Source: Siderastrea radians
Taxonomy: Eukaryota > Cnidaria > Anthozoa > Scleractinia > Rhizangiidae
NCBI GenBank assembly: GCA_964017195.1
Contig: OZ024896.1
Span: 34,802,807-34,866,806 of the forward strand
Length of the DNA stretch: 64,000 nt
Direction of reading: 5' to 3'
In this document: positions 34,288 to 45,814 of the stretch, piece after piece
How positions within the stretch are numbered: position 1 is the stretch's first letter
Layout of the letters: each line of letters starts with the position of its first letter
The notes under the pieces: generated by a model
Seen by the model: only the letters and a program-made list of their open reading frames with translations
Databases searched by the model: none
What the model was told of the DNA's origin: nothing
Translations under genes and position numbers: made by a program

Positions 34288-37200
34288 CTAAGTTCTTAAT
34301 CTACTACTTAGATATGGTAGCCATCTAGCCTGAAATTTACATTCTGTGTTATTTTTCAACGCTAAATATTTTTCAGTCCTGAATTTTTCCTTGACGATTT
34401 GTCTGAACAGATCAAAATTGGGTTTTACATCATGTTTCCTACTTGTCCAAATATGTATTTTAATAAGAGTAATAAAATAGTTTAGCAGATCTGTTTCCGT
34501 ATCCAATTTACCTAGTAACACATCTTGTAATGTGAGGTCCACCCGTTCGCCAGAAATCGAAAACCAGAAGAATTTTAACTCATTCCAGATTATTCTTGAA
34601 AAATGGCATTCAAAAAATAGGTGACATATAGTTTCCGATTCAATTCCACAAAATGTACAAAGGTCGTTTGGGACGTATGCTATTTTGGCTAAGCGATGGT
34701 TAGTAAAAGTGATATCGTTCAAAATCTTAAATTGGAAGCTCCTTACAAAGGTTTCGGACGAGATGGTTCTCACATTTAAAAATGCTTTGGAGACAGTTTC
34801 ATCGTTCAAGCTGAATTTCTCTTTCAACTTAGAGAAACCTCTTGATACCTTAGCTTTCTTTAAAATGAGCAGTTCATAAAATTGTTTACTTCTGCTTGTT
34901 AAAGGATCAAATAATTTTCCTTCACACTGAAATTCTAATGTCATCAATTCATTTACATTTATCTCTCGAAGTCTGAGATCGAGAGGAATAGCCTGACGAA
35001 TTCCGGTCCAAACTAAAAAATTTGTGTGTTTCAAACCATTTCGTTTCGCACTATTATAAGATTCTAAATTATTCATATTCAAAAGCATGTGCTGGCAAAT
35101 TAAAATTCCAGCTTTTACGTAATGTGGATAGTATATTGTTTTATGGTCTATCTTAATGTTCTTATTGTTCCAAATAATTGAATCGGAAATTGGAGGTGTG
35201 GTTGAAAAATCTGCTCTGAAATCAGCCCACCACAGAAGAAGTTCTTTGTAAAATGTAGAGTTGATGTTATATTCCTTTACATTGTAATTACACCTGAATA
35301 AAAATTTTCCCCCGAAATCTTCGAGGAGAAAATTTACAAATGCCTTCCACGGAGTTGAGCCTTCTGTGAAAAGCCTGCCAAGCCAGGCTAATCTTAAAGA
35401 TTTAATTGAAGTTTCCAAATCTGCTAATTTAAGACCTCCATACTCTATATTGTTTATTACTGCTAGTCGAGCCATTTTATCGGGCCCGTTCCATAAAAAG
35501 TTATAGATAATAGTATTGAGTTGCTTAATAAATGCCTCTGGAGTAGGCAAAACTGAGAATGTGTACAGCATTTTTGGAAGCAGAAACGATTTAATAATAG
35601 TTATTTTACCATAGAGTGACAGGCCTCGGCAACTCCACAACCGTGTCTGTGTCCGGATATCTTTTAATTTGTCATAAAAGTTTACTTGTGAGTGAATATT
35701 TGGATTATAGCTAAAACAAATCCCTAAGGCCTTAACGCTTTTGCGCCAAGTTATACCCAGGGGCGTTGCCGAGCTTTCTCTTAAAGAGCCAATCCACATT
35801 GCTTCGGTTTTAGTGTAATTAACTTTCAAACCAGAACAGGATCGGAACCGGTCAAGCAGACGAAAGATAAGCTGGGCACTCTCGATATTAGGAACGAAAA
35901 CAGTCAGATCGTCAGCGTATTGAACCAGCTTGAACTCTTCATTTCCAATTTTGATACCTTGAACGTCCATATTGGTTTGGATTGCGATTGCTAAAATCTC
36001 CGCTGCAATAATAAATAAGTAGGGGGATAGCGGGTCACCTTGCCTTACTCCTCTTTGTACCTCAAAATATGGTGAGCATAGGCCATTGTTTACCACACAA
36101 CTGGAAATATTGGTATAAAAAGTTTCAATCCACCTAATAAGACTAGGACCAAAACCGAATACATTCAAGCATTTAAACATAAAGTCACGATCGAGACTAT
36201 CAAAAGCTTTTTCGAAATCAATGAACAGTAATATGCCAGGTATATTTTGTTTTTTTGTATAATCCATAATATCTATAATCGATCTCGCTGCCTCCCCTAT
36301 AAATCTACCTTTGACATATCCTGTTTGAGTCGAGTTTATTATTGTGGGCAAAACTGGGATAATTCTGGCTGCAATGACTTTCGACGCGATCTTTGCGTCT
36401 ACATTAGTTAAAGATATTGGTCTCCAATTCTCTAAATAGTTCCTATCTTTCCCTTTTTTCTCGATAAGAGTGATAATAGCTTGCTTCTGTGATGGAGACA
36501 TCTCCTTGTAATCATAGGCTTCAATGAACGAATCAACCATAAAACCTCCAATGAGTGGCCAGAATGTTTTGTAAAATTCTATTGGAATACCATCGTTGCC
36601 GGGGGTTTTACCTATTTGAAACGAGCCCAGGATTTCTTCACATTCATCAACTCAGTTCTTCCTCCAGCTTTTGACGTTCACGAGATATTTTCTTTGAGAA
36701 AGTAATTGAACTCATCTTAATTTTGAATTTTATCCAATCCCATTTTACTCTGTTATTTGACAAATCGGTCGCTTTATCTATCCATACAGGCATTCCATTA
36801 GTTATCATCTCTACATATTCTTGTCTATTTAGTAAGGAGGTATTTAATTTCCAAAAGCCTGGTCCTTTGCAATTCTCTTCTATGTCCTTAAGTTCTAATA
36901 CTATCGCGGAATGATCAGTTTTTATCGAAGCTACAATATCCACTTGTGTAACTAAATCATGTAAGCTGTCTGAGATCAGCCAGTAATCGAGTCTACAAAA
37001 TATAAAGGGAGAACTTTTGCTCCATGTGAAACTAAGGGTGGTAGGGTTTTTAATTCGCCAGATATCATGCAGACAGAATTCAGTTTGAATATTCTCAATG
37101 GAGTTGAACAGATGTTGACGTGGGATTAAGATGCCTCCCTTTTTGTCTTTTGTTGGGTCTAGCGGGCAGTTAAAGTCCCCACCTATAATCACATTATCAT

Positions 37201-37633
37201 CACTTTCAAGCTTCAACTCCCGTAAAGTTGCTGACAAATGTTGAAAGAATTTAATTGCTTCGGTATCCTTGTTTGGGCCATAAACATTAACCAGAGTATA
37301 GCTTTTGTCATTAATTAGCGCTCTTAACAATAGCGTTCTCCCATATGCGTCCCGAAGCTCATGTTGAATAGTAACGTCTATTCCATTTCTAAATAGCACA
37401 GCAACGCCTCTGGCATTAACACTGCCATGGGAAAAATTAATGTAAGAACCCCATTCTTTCTTCCACTGGTTCTCAGTTATTTCTTTGGAATGCGTCTCTT
37501 GAAGAAAAATTATGTCAGCTTTTTGCTTTCGACACCAAGTGAAAATCGCTCTGCGTTTTCGAAAGTTGCTAAGGCCTCTCACGTTAAGTGAAAGCAATTT
37601 CAGGCTGCACGGCTTAGGCTTGGAATTTGTCAT
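34288..37633 (-). pseudogene. LINE ORF2, copy B: internally deleted
   Basis: Endonuclease ORF from ATG 37633 to a stop at 36647. The 414-bp deletion (junction at 36651/36652, equivalent to 22244-22657 in copy A) removes the endonuclease-RT linker and the first RT segment. The RT frame then reads from about 36640 to 34288, one base out of register with the endonuclease. It retains FIDFEKAFDSLD, YADDLTVF and an intact C-terminal knuckle (CTFCGIESE.ICHLFFEC), which copy A has lost to a stop. Confidence 0.9.
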
Positions 37634-37944
37634 CTTTCAGGCACGTTACCCATGAGATTTAGTGTTATTAAAGGTTGATAAAAAAAAATTTACATACTTG
37701 AACTTCTCAAACAGAATTTGAAAACTACAGGAAAAGTGGAATCTTGCAAACAAAAAACACACACAAAACAAACACACACACGAAAGCGTACTTACCACGA
37801 CTTCTGCCAGGTTGTTTGTACACTATCGCCGAGAACATCTTTTCTCCCTTTAGATCATTATATAAATGAAGCTTAAGCTATAGCAATCCTTGCAATAATT
37901 AAGCAAAAAAAGGGTTAATTGCGAAATGTCAATGTAACTTAGTG

Positions 37945-38718
37945 TCAATGACTAGAATTATTCTTTGGTAACTTGAAAGACTTCAATCTCTCCGCACCAT
38001 CTTCTTTATATAGAATTTGCGCTGGAACGCTCCATGGGATGAAAGCAAATTGGACATTGGGCTTGGCTTTTACCGTTGGAAGGTATTCTTTTCTTAGCTC
38101 AGCCCGCTCCTTTCGCACAGTCTTCGAAACGTCGTCTGAGACGAAAAGCTGTGAATTCTTGTATTTATTGTCCTTTAGTTTGCTCGCAGCCGACTTGAGA
38201 ATAAATACTTTGTCGGTATACCTGAGAAGGTAAATATGAATTGGCCTCGGTTTTGGTGGGCTGCTGTCGTCCTGATGAATATTCGTCCTATGAGCTCTCA
38301 TTACTTCAATGTTTTTTCCTAAATTCATCAGACCTTGAAAAATAGCGGCGTCGATAAACTCTTCCATTGAGCTGTGGTCTTTCTCGCTGCCTTCTTCTAC
38401 GCCCCAAATAACAATGTTGTTACGCTTTGACCGATTTTCAAGGTCTTCCATCTTCTGTCTTAACTTGTCAACTTCTGTACGGTCTGCTTTCTCCTCAACT
38501 TTTTGTTGTGACTGTTGTAGACTTTCTTTAAGACCGTCCACATCTTTAGCTAGTGAGCCCTGAATTTTCTCCAGCTTATTTAACTTTGTAAGCATATCGT
38601 TCTTCGCTTCAAGGAGGGCGTCCATCTTGGTTAACAGGTCATCAAGCTTTTGCGAATCTAAATTACTGGTAGCGGCCATTTCTTGCTTTTTTGCCATCAA
38701 CCTTGTCGTAACACTCAT
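37945..38718 (-). CDS. LINE ORF1 protein, copy B
   Basis: Intact 257-residue ORF1 from ATG 38718, the duplicate of 23950-24723. It has a coiled coil followed by an L1-type RNA-binding domain (RSKRNNIVIWGVEE). No coding difference was noticed downstream of the ATG. Confidence 0.85.
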   Translation of the reverse strand: MSVTTRLMAKKQEMAATSNLDSQKLDDLLTKMDALLEAKNDMLTKLNKLEKIQGSLAKDVDGLKESLQQSQQKVEEKADRTEVDKLRQKMEDLENRSKRNNIVIWGVEEGSEKDHSSMEEFIDAAIFQGLMNLGKNIEVMRAHRTNIHQDDSSPPKPRPIHIYLLRYTDKVFILKSAASKLKDNKYKNSQLFVSDDVSKTVRKERAELRKEYLPTVKAKPNVQFAFIPWSVPAQILYKEDGAERLKSFKLPKNNSSH

Positions 38719-39163
38719 AAGACCGAGTTGTTTGCTAGCCAAGCTTCGCTAAAACAGCATTCATAAGCGAAAAGAAGAGAGAAAGGACGGAGCTCGGAAA
38801 AAGCCGTCTACCTTCGCCACCACATGCCACGTCTTCGTACACCTGGCCCAGTTTTCGTACATCGACAAAACAACATTTCTCCACGAAACCGCTCGACGCA
38901 AACTTATGTGTCAGCCACCCTGCTGAGTGCTTATCGTGTTTTCTCTTCGGTTTGTGAATAAATATCGGCTTAGCGACCAAAACTTGGTGTACAAAGCAAA
39001 TGGTTATTCGGGGCGTGGATGTTTAATCGATCCTGCAGTGTTGATTTTTTGGTCCCTCACTTTTGGGCGGCTTTTCTTACGCTCAACCCACTGTCTCGTA
39101 CATCACTTACTGCTTTGGTAAAGGTAGTTGTCAGGTTACTATTCTGCGTATTACAACTCTTAA

Positions 39164-40836
39164 GGGCCCGTTTACATGGAAGGAGGGTAGCCCTCCGACA
39201 AGGGTTACCCTCCTAGAAGGGTTACCCTTTTCTATTGTTTTTCCCGGTTTCGTTTACATGACAGGTAGGGTCACCCTAGGAGGAGGGTTACCCTATCTGC
39301 TTGCTAGGGTAACCCTTCTAGAAGGGGCAACTTTTTGTTTATTTAAGCCATGTAAAAGGTCGAGGTAGGGTTACCCTCCTAAGAGGGACAAGTCTAGCGG
39401 GATCGGATTACTGTTACATTGCCGCTAGACTGTTTAAAATATAATAATAACAAATGGCTTTGCGCGCTTATAAACCTGGAGAATTATTTCGTCGACCTAT
39501 GCTGGCAAGATTGAATCAAAAGGACCGTGAAGAAGAAAGTAATATTAGTTTGGAGGCCGGTGTCACAGCGGATTTGGACCCCCCCGCGGATTTGGACCCC
39601 CCGGTCCAGATCCGCTAGCGGATTTGGACCCCCCGGTCCAAATCCGCTAGCGGATATGGACCCCCTCTCGCGGATTTGGACCCCCCTGAAAACAAGCGTT
39701 CTATTGAGCAAAATTGTTTTTGGAGCTGTTAAAGACGCAAAATAAAAATATTGAATCAGTTTTTCTTTTCAAATAATCTTTAATACTTAGGGTAAAAGAG
39801 AACCTACAACGCTAGTTTGTATCGATAAATTTTAAAAACTAAACTTTCTTGAAGATATCTTACAATATTTTCTACCATAACTGACTTAAAGCGAATTTAT
39901 AATGTCACGCTAAGAAAACAATGGTATTTGACATCAGCTTGCCGCGGTAATTGGAGGGGCGGAGTAGCAAGCGTACTTTAAAAATTAGCTTTTTTCTCAC
40001 CTTTTCCTCACCTCAAATTAAGTTTGTTAGAATAAATATTAACAACGGGAGTAAAAGAAAAAAATAAGATTTTAAAATCGTATCTTCTGTAAGAAATACC
40101 GCAGCGCGTGCTTTAACTGCAACGTTTAGAGGTCTGGCTATGTGCCTAAAACGAACGGTCAATTTACTTGATCTAAAGTCTGACTCTACCTCTATTATGA
40201 ATAGGTTTGCAGTATTTTGAAACCCAAACGAAACGTTTCTTCGCCAAGATTGAAAAGTGAAATTATTTCGGTACTTTATATGCAAATAACAGCGTGGGTT
40301 TTTACAATTACATAGGGGGTCCAAATCCGCGAAGGAGGTCCAAATCCGCTAGCGGATTGGGTCCCCCGGGGGTCCATATTCGCTAGCGGATTTCGACCGG
40401 GGGGTCCAAATCCGCTAGCGAATTTGGACCGGGGGGACCAAATTTGGGGGGGTCCAAATCTGCTAGGACACCGGAATAGATCATTCTGGTGAAATCGTTC
40501 TGGTAAAAGGCGAAGGCCTTGACCTGAAAGATTCACCACACGGAGTCAGCCACTGGAAAACATAAACACAAGTAATAATAAATCAAGAGACGAGTCTTCA
40601 GCCAAAAACGCAAAGAAATGAGCATGGACGCCCGAAGCCGCTGAGATGCTTCTCAGCTACGTAAACGAACTTCGAAGTGCGAAGCTGATCCGCATGATGG
40701 TTTCAGGTTTCCGCGCCTTTAGCAGGTAAGACAGCCCCAGGGATAACCCTACACATGTAAAGAAGGGCTATCTTTTGACCCTCCAAGGAGGGTAACCCTT
40801 CTGGGAGGGTTACCCTCCTTCCATGTAAACAGGCCC
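39164..40836. mobile_element. 1673-bp TIR element with TAA TSD and nested palindrome cluster
   Basis: Ends are GGGCCCGTTTACATGGAAGG (left) and CCTTCCATGTAAACAGGCCC (right), with TAA at 39161-39163 and 40837-40839. Copy A has the empty site at 25166-25168. Subterminal GGGTTACCCT/AGGGTAACCC units recur about seven times on the left (39190-39380) and four times on the right (40740-40815), themselves palindromic. The core between about 39557 and 40475 is a separate repeat-bounded insert. No coding gene was seen. Confidence 0.88.
39557..40475. mobile_element. Nested element bounded by arrays of TCCGCTAGCGGA palindromes
   Basis: Terminal CCGGTGTC (39557-39564) and GACACCGG (40468-40475) are inverted. 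Each end carries a cluster of units built from GGATTTGGACCCCCC and its complement, joined by the perfect palindrome TCCGCTAGCGGA (39580-39690 and 40315-40465). The AT-rich middle has no convincing ORF. The target duplication is unresolved, so the exact ends are uncertain. Confidence 0.6.
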
Positions 40837-42950
40837 TAAGAAAAGGCCTGTATAAAATTCGACGTTTTCCTTCCGTTTCCGCTTACGCCTTTAGAATAGC
40901 AAACTCTTTACTTCCGTTTCCGCTTACGCTTCCTTTTCTTACCTACTTTTGTAAATGTTTATTAGAATCGCAACGGAGTGAAAAAATCAGTAAAACCGGT
41001 AAGCTAACGATATTTCACGGTGTATGTCAACATTCTATGCATAGACATCTACCTTAGTTAATTATTTGACGATTTAGATTGTTTGCGTGGGACTACGTTT
41101 ATTAAATATTCGTGACCTTTAGTCTAGCTGCTATCGTCCAAAATTGTTCACTTTTGTGATAAAAGTATGAAACTTTGCATGATTACTACTAACCATGTAA
41201 CAAATAACTTTTGATATGGATCCAAGCTGGGCTAAGCTCCGGACTCGAGATCTGCACATGCCCTAAAATTGCCAACATGGAAACGAGGCTGAAAATCAGA
41301 TTGTCTTAAAACGGGTCTCGAAGTACAAAAATAAACTTGAATCTGATATATCAGTTACATGTGTGGTATATTTTGTTAGAAAATGCTTAAGATGTGATCA
41401 CGTGACCTTCTTTACAATTGCGCATGCCGTAAATTGCCAATATGGAAACGAGTCTGAAAATTAAAATTGCCTAAAACAGGGAGCGAGCCTATAAAAGGGA
41501 AGGCTCCGCTTCCTTGAAACGCTCGGATGGTTCCAATCTAATTTTGTAATGATAGATGCCAACGTAACCGTCACGCAGTTGATGTCAAGTAGAATGTTCA
41601 TTTGTTTATCCGAACAACGAAGGAATAAACCTAGAATAAAATAGGCTGTTGCTACTAAATGTATAGTGTACAAATACAAGTAAGCCGTCAAATCTCATTT
41701 CACTCTAAAACATTGCAATTTATATGCGAGTCTGAGGTTCTCAACTGGAGTTGATAAACTTCAGATAAACACTAATAAACCACAGACTAATTACTCAAAT
41801 TCTGCGGAATTACCAAAACAGCTTCCTCACCGCTAAACTATAAATAAACCAAAGTCGAAGACTTATACAAATTTATTTCAAGACTTGAAGTCGAATTTCA
41901 GTCTGTGAAGAGGTAATTTGCTGGGACATTTTCCAAACGCGGCTGCTATTACAGTTGGTTTATAATCCAATGCAGGATTCTATGATTTGTTGTGTTCATA
42001 ATTATACTCTCCCCCTTTGGGTTTCTTTCATCGGCTCGAGCTTATTATAAACCATTATACAGAAGATATAGTTTCCCCGAAAAATCTGTGAAGAGTTAGA
42101 CTGCTATTTGGTTTATTTTATACCTCGCTTTGATTTGCAAAAGCGGTATTTATATGAATCGAGTTGTTTATTATTTATCGGTTTTGGTTTGCCTCTATAC
42201 CAACTGGTATTTCCCCTCTTGACTCTTTTCGTTTTCAGGAAATTGTCATTGCAAGAATTGGGGGTGAACATACACGATATTTCCATTTGTGCGATTATTG
42301 AAGAATTATCCACCTATTTCGCCAAGGATAAACTAATTAGTTATCTTGTTCAGCAGCTACCAATTTTGCAAGTAATGCAAGAATGTTCGACTTGAAAGTA
42401 TCGTATTTTCCCGATTAAACGCGGGTAGGGGGGGGGGGCGTTTATTTAAAACTCGGCCTCGTAGACCCGGCGTTTATTCTAACCCGGCAAAAACGTTCAA
42501 AAAATGTGAAACAATGTCATCAGCATTGTCTCATATAAGTGAATGTGGTAAGTTCTTTATCAAAAAAAAACGTCACTGACAGAAACAGTGATTAAACTCT
42601 TCTCAACGTTACGTTTCTCCGTGCATGAAACACGGACGAACAAACAGCAAACGTACTGTGCAAGCAATTTACAACAAGGCGATGGCGAGGTTCCTTCTCC
42701 ATCAGGTCTGAAAAAGGCAAAATTATGGAACGATTCAGTTGCAAGGAACTGCTGGAGAAACGCTGGAGAAACGCTGGAGAGACCCTCGAGATGATCCTTG
42801 CTTGATGTACAAGCCCGCAGAAAAGTTACAATGATTTAAAAGAGATTGACACGATACCTGATGCGTCGTTTGTTTCTTCTATTTTAGTGAGAAGTTCTTT
42901 TGTAAAAGGTAGTTCGGTTTGAATATTAGTGTATAAGTTCAAATATAATA

Positions 42951-44622
42951 CGCATCTCGCTTGGGATACCTGTGGTGGAATGTTAAAGCTAAAGACGTGG
43001 TGGTTTAATTAGCACCACTGAAAGTAATTGTTCTATCATTTTAATGCTAGGACATGGCTTTTTGCGTGAACCAACCCTGAAAAGATCCAAAATCTACGCT
43101 TGCACTATTGACACTGCACATGTACTGTAAGTGCTGTGGAAACACGGTAATTCTAATCAGCTTCACAAAGTTTTTCTTATGACCTAAGGGTTTGATCTGG
43201 TACTCTAGGTGGAGGTCAATACCAATTACAGCTGTTGAGATCACTGATCAAAACTTCCTAACTACAACAATGTTCTTGACGACTGATATGAACTAAGAGT
43301 CAACTAAAACTTTCTATAGGCTACATTCTGTGAGTGTGAATAGCTAGTTGCAGTTGCCTCCACAGTTGCACAACCCAGTGCAGGTAAACTGGCTTTTTGG
43401 CATTTGCAGCGTCCCTGACAACCAGCTTTGCAACCACATGGAATGAGTTCATAGCAAGAGTCCTTGGCTTGTGAGAGTGTCGTCTAGTGAGGCACCCAGC
43501 CACTAAGCTGCCATCCCCATCCAGTCAGGGACTTGGTAATGTGTGTGGCTTTAACAGGGTCTTTCCCATATATAACCACCTTGGAAGACAGCCCTCGACA
43601 TGTTGCTTGAGTGCTTGAAGGATGCTTGAGTGGGAGGGATGTTGTCAAGGGATCTCCACTTTCTTGAGAAAAGCTCTTGCCTGACTTCGTTGACTTTTCA
43701 TAAGCTGCTCATGCAGTCATATAGAAGTGTCACAAATCGCTCAATGACACCCATGTATGTGTCATCAATATCCTCTGGCAATGTCATCAGTGATTCAAGA
43801 ACAAGAGTAAGCACATGGAACAGAGGACATTGATGAACATGCATGGGTGTCATTGAGCGATTGTGACACTTCTACATGACCGCACTAGCAACTTAAGAAA
43901 AGTCAACGAAGTCAGGCAAGAGCTTTTCTTAAGAAAGGGGAGATCCCTTGACAACATCCCTCCCACTCAAGCATCCTTCAAGCACTCAAGCAACATGTCA
44001 TGAGAGCTGTCTTCCAAGGTGGTTATATATGGGAACCCTGTTAAAGCCACCCACATTACCAAGTCCCTCTAGGTGGGGATGGCAGCTTGAAAATAGTCGC
44101 TGGGTGCCTCACAGGACGACACTCTCGCAAGCCAAGGACTCCTGCTGTAAACTCATTCGATGTGGTTACAAAGCTGGTTGTCAGGGACGCTGCAAATGCC
44201 ATAAAGCCAAACGTACTTGCACTGGGTTGTGCAACTTTGGAGGCAACTGTAACTAGCTATTCAAACTCACAGAATGTAGCCTATAGCAAGTTTTAATTCA
44301 CTCTTAGTTCATATCAATCGCCAAGAACATTGTTGTAGTTAGGAAGTTTTGATCAGTGATCTCAACAGCTGTAATCGGTATTGACCGCCACCTTGAGTAC
44401 CTGATCAAACCCTGAGGTCGAAAGAAAAGCTTTGTGAAGCTGTATAGAATTATCGTGTTTCCATAGCACTTACATGTACAGTGTCAATAATGCATGCGTA
44501 GATTTTGGATCTTTTCAGGGTTGGTTCACGTAAAAAGCTATGCCCTATCATTAAAATGATAGAACGATTACTGGGCTTTCAGTAGTACCAGAAGCATATC
44601 ACCTTCTATTTGGCAATAAAGC

Positions 44623-44656
<34 letters not shown>

Positions 44657-44722
44657 AGTGCTAATTAAACCACCACGTCTTTAGCTTTAACATTCCACCA
44701 CAGGTATCCCAAGCGATATTCG
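42951..44722. repeat. Inner palindrome carrying two copies of a Cys-rich coding fragment
   Basis: Arms 42951-43776 and 43821-44722 are inverted copies around a 44-bp centre. The right arm (plus strand, about 44141-44256) encodes CGYKAGCQGRCKCHKAKRTC then TGLCNFGGNCN. The left arm encodes the same region on the minus strand with a frameshift. The spacing C.C...C..RC.C.K....CT..C...GNC recalls CXC-type DNA-binding tails found in transposon proteins (recollection). A small insert with AATAAA and a (GTT)n tail (about 44590-44656) interrupts only the right arm and is flanked by TAGT. Confidence 0.75.
44617..44656 (+). repeat. (GTT)n microsatellite tail
   Basis: About 11 GTT units directly after gcaataaagcttg, as in the 3' tail of a short retroposed sequence. 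It is absent from the mirrored arm of the palindrome. Confidence 0.8.
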
Positions 44723-45814
44723 TAAAATTGCATAGAAGGGTCCAATGATCACATCTTAAGCATTTCTTACACAGAATACCACATATGTTAAGTTCTGATA
44801 TATCAGTTTGTACTCTGAGACCCGTATTAAACCAATTTAATTTTCAGCCTCGTTTCCATGTTGGCAATTTAAAGGCATGCACAATCGTAAAGAAAGGTCA
44901 CGTGATCACATTCAAGCATTTTCTAACACAGAATACCACACATGTAACTGATTTATCAGTTTTAAGTTTATTTTTGTACTCCAAGACCCGTTTTAAGACA
45001 ATTTAATTTTCAGCCTCGTTTCCATGCTGGCAACTTTGTGGCATGCGCAGATCTCGAGTCCAGAGCTTAACCCAGCTTGGATCCATATCAGAAATTATTT
45101 GTTACATGGTTAGTAGTAATCATGCAAAGTTTCATACTTTTATCACAAAAGTGAACAATTAAGCTACTTTTTGGACGATAGCAGCTGTACTACTTTGCGT
45201 GACCTGGATGTAAAGCGTCGCTGTTATACCACAACAAATACATGTAGTGTATCGTACTTTGCAAGGATTGTTGTGTTATCTTTGCTGCACCTGCGACCTA
45301 TTAGTTTTCGAACAGTAAAGTTTAAAATTCAGTTCTTTAACTTATTTAAAAATAGGTTTTGAGAAAGGCGCAGCTAAGTGTACGAAAACTGGCACAGTAG
45401 GTCAAAATGTATGCGAAGATTCTCACCACTAAAATTCAGGAGCAGTTAAATTTAAGCTGGCGTTGAAAGTTTTTCCATTCACTTTCATCTTTTGTCTATC
45501 ATCTGTCCAAAAATCATGAAGTTCCTTGCAAAATTACCAGCAAAACGGGCTATTTGTTCATGTACAATACCTTTACTGTGCAGTGAAAAGTGCAAATATT
45601 AGCCGCTAAACTTTTACTCACCTCGAAAGAAATTGTCCGCACTGACCTGCTTCTTCGTCAAAAAGCCCGGCAAAACCGGCTATTTATAGCTGAGATGTTC
45701 CTTTTACTTTTGGAATTCTTCGGTTGACAAAGATTTAAATGACCGACGAAAATAATCAAATAAAGTTCTTTTTGTACGAAAACTGGGCCCGTACGAAAAC
45801 TGGGCAACATACTG

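Larger units (their letters stand above)
34139..38830 (-). mobile_element. L1/Tx1-type LINE, copy B (duplicated with the locus)
   Basis: Near-identical to 19731-24835, with the same insertion site and the same GTCTTCG flanks, so it descends from one insertion rather than two. It carries a 414-bp internal deletion and a one-base A-run expansion near 37680 relative to copy A. Confidence 0.88.
41121..45192. mobile_element. 4.07-kb foldback element with CTTT TSD
   Basis: Absent from copy A (empty site 25446-25449) and flanked by CTTT (41117-41120, 45193-45196). The outer arms (about 41121-41440 and 44728-45192) are long imperfect inverted repeats with internal subrepeats around GGAAACGAG.CTGAAAAT. 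The ends share AGCTGCTATCGTCCAAAA. A second inverted repeat fills 42951-44722. The left side holds an additional 1.4-kb stretch (about 41440-42950) of unknown origin without a mirror on the right. Confidence 0.8.
33943..45814. mobile_element. TA-flanked DNA transposon, copy B, with three nested insertions
   Basis: Counterpart of 19535-26067. It now spans 11.9 kb because it holds the LINE (34139-38830), a 1673-bp TAA element (39164-40836) and a 4072-bp foldback element (41121-45192). The last two are absent from copy A. Outer ends are CAGTGTGTTGCCC (left) and GGGCAACATACTG (right), with TA flanks. Confidence 0.75.

Noticed and set aside
19880..38718. Two independent LINE insertions at 19.7 and 34.1 kb
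   Set aside because: They share the insertion point, TSD and almost all substitutions, so they are one insertion copied by locus duplication.
39190..39380. CRISPR-like spaced repeats (GGGTTACCCT units)
   Set aside because: Units are palindromic, unevenly spaced, in both orientations and lie within a TIR element of a eukaryotic genome.
42108..42395. 95-codon hydrophobic ORF inside the foldback element
   Set aside because: No recognisable motif, AT-rich composition and no mirror copy. Likely chance.
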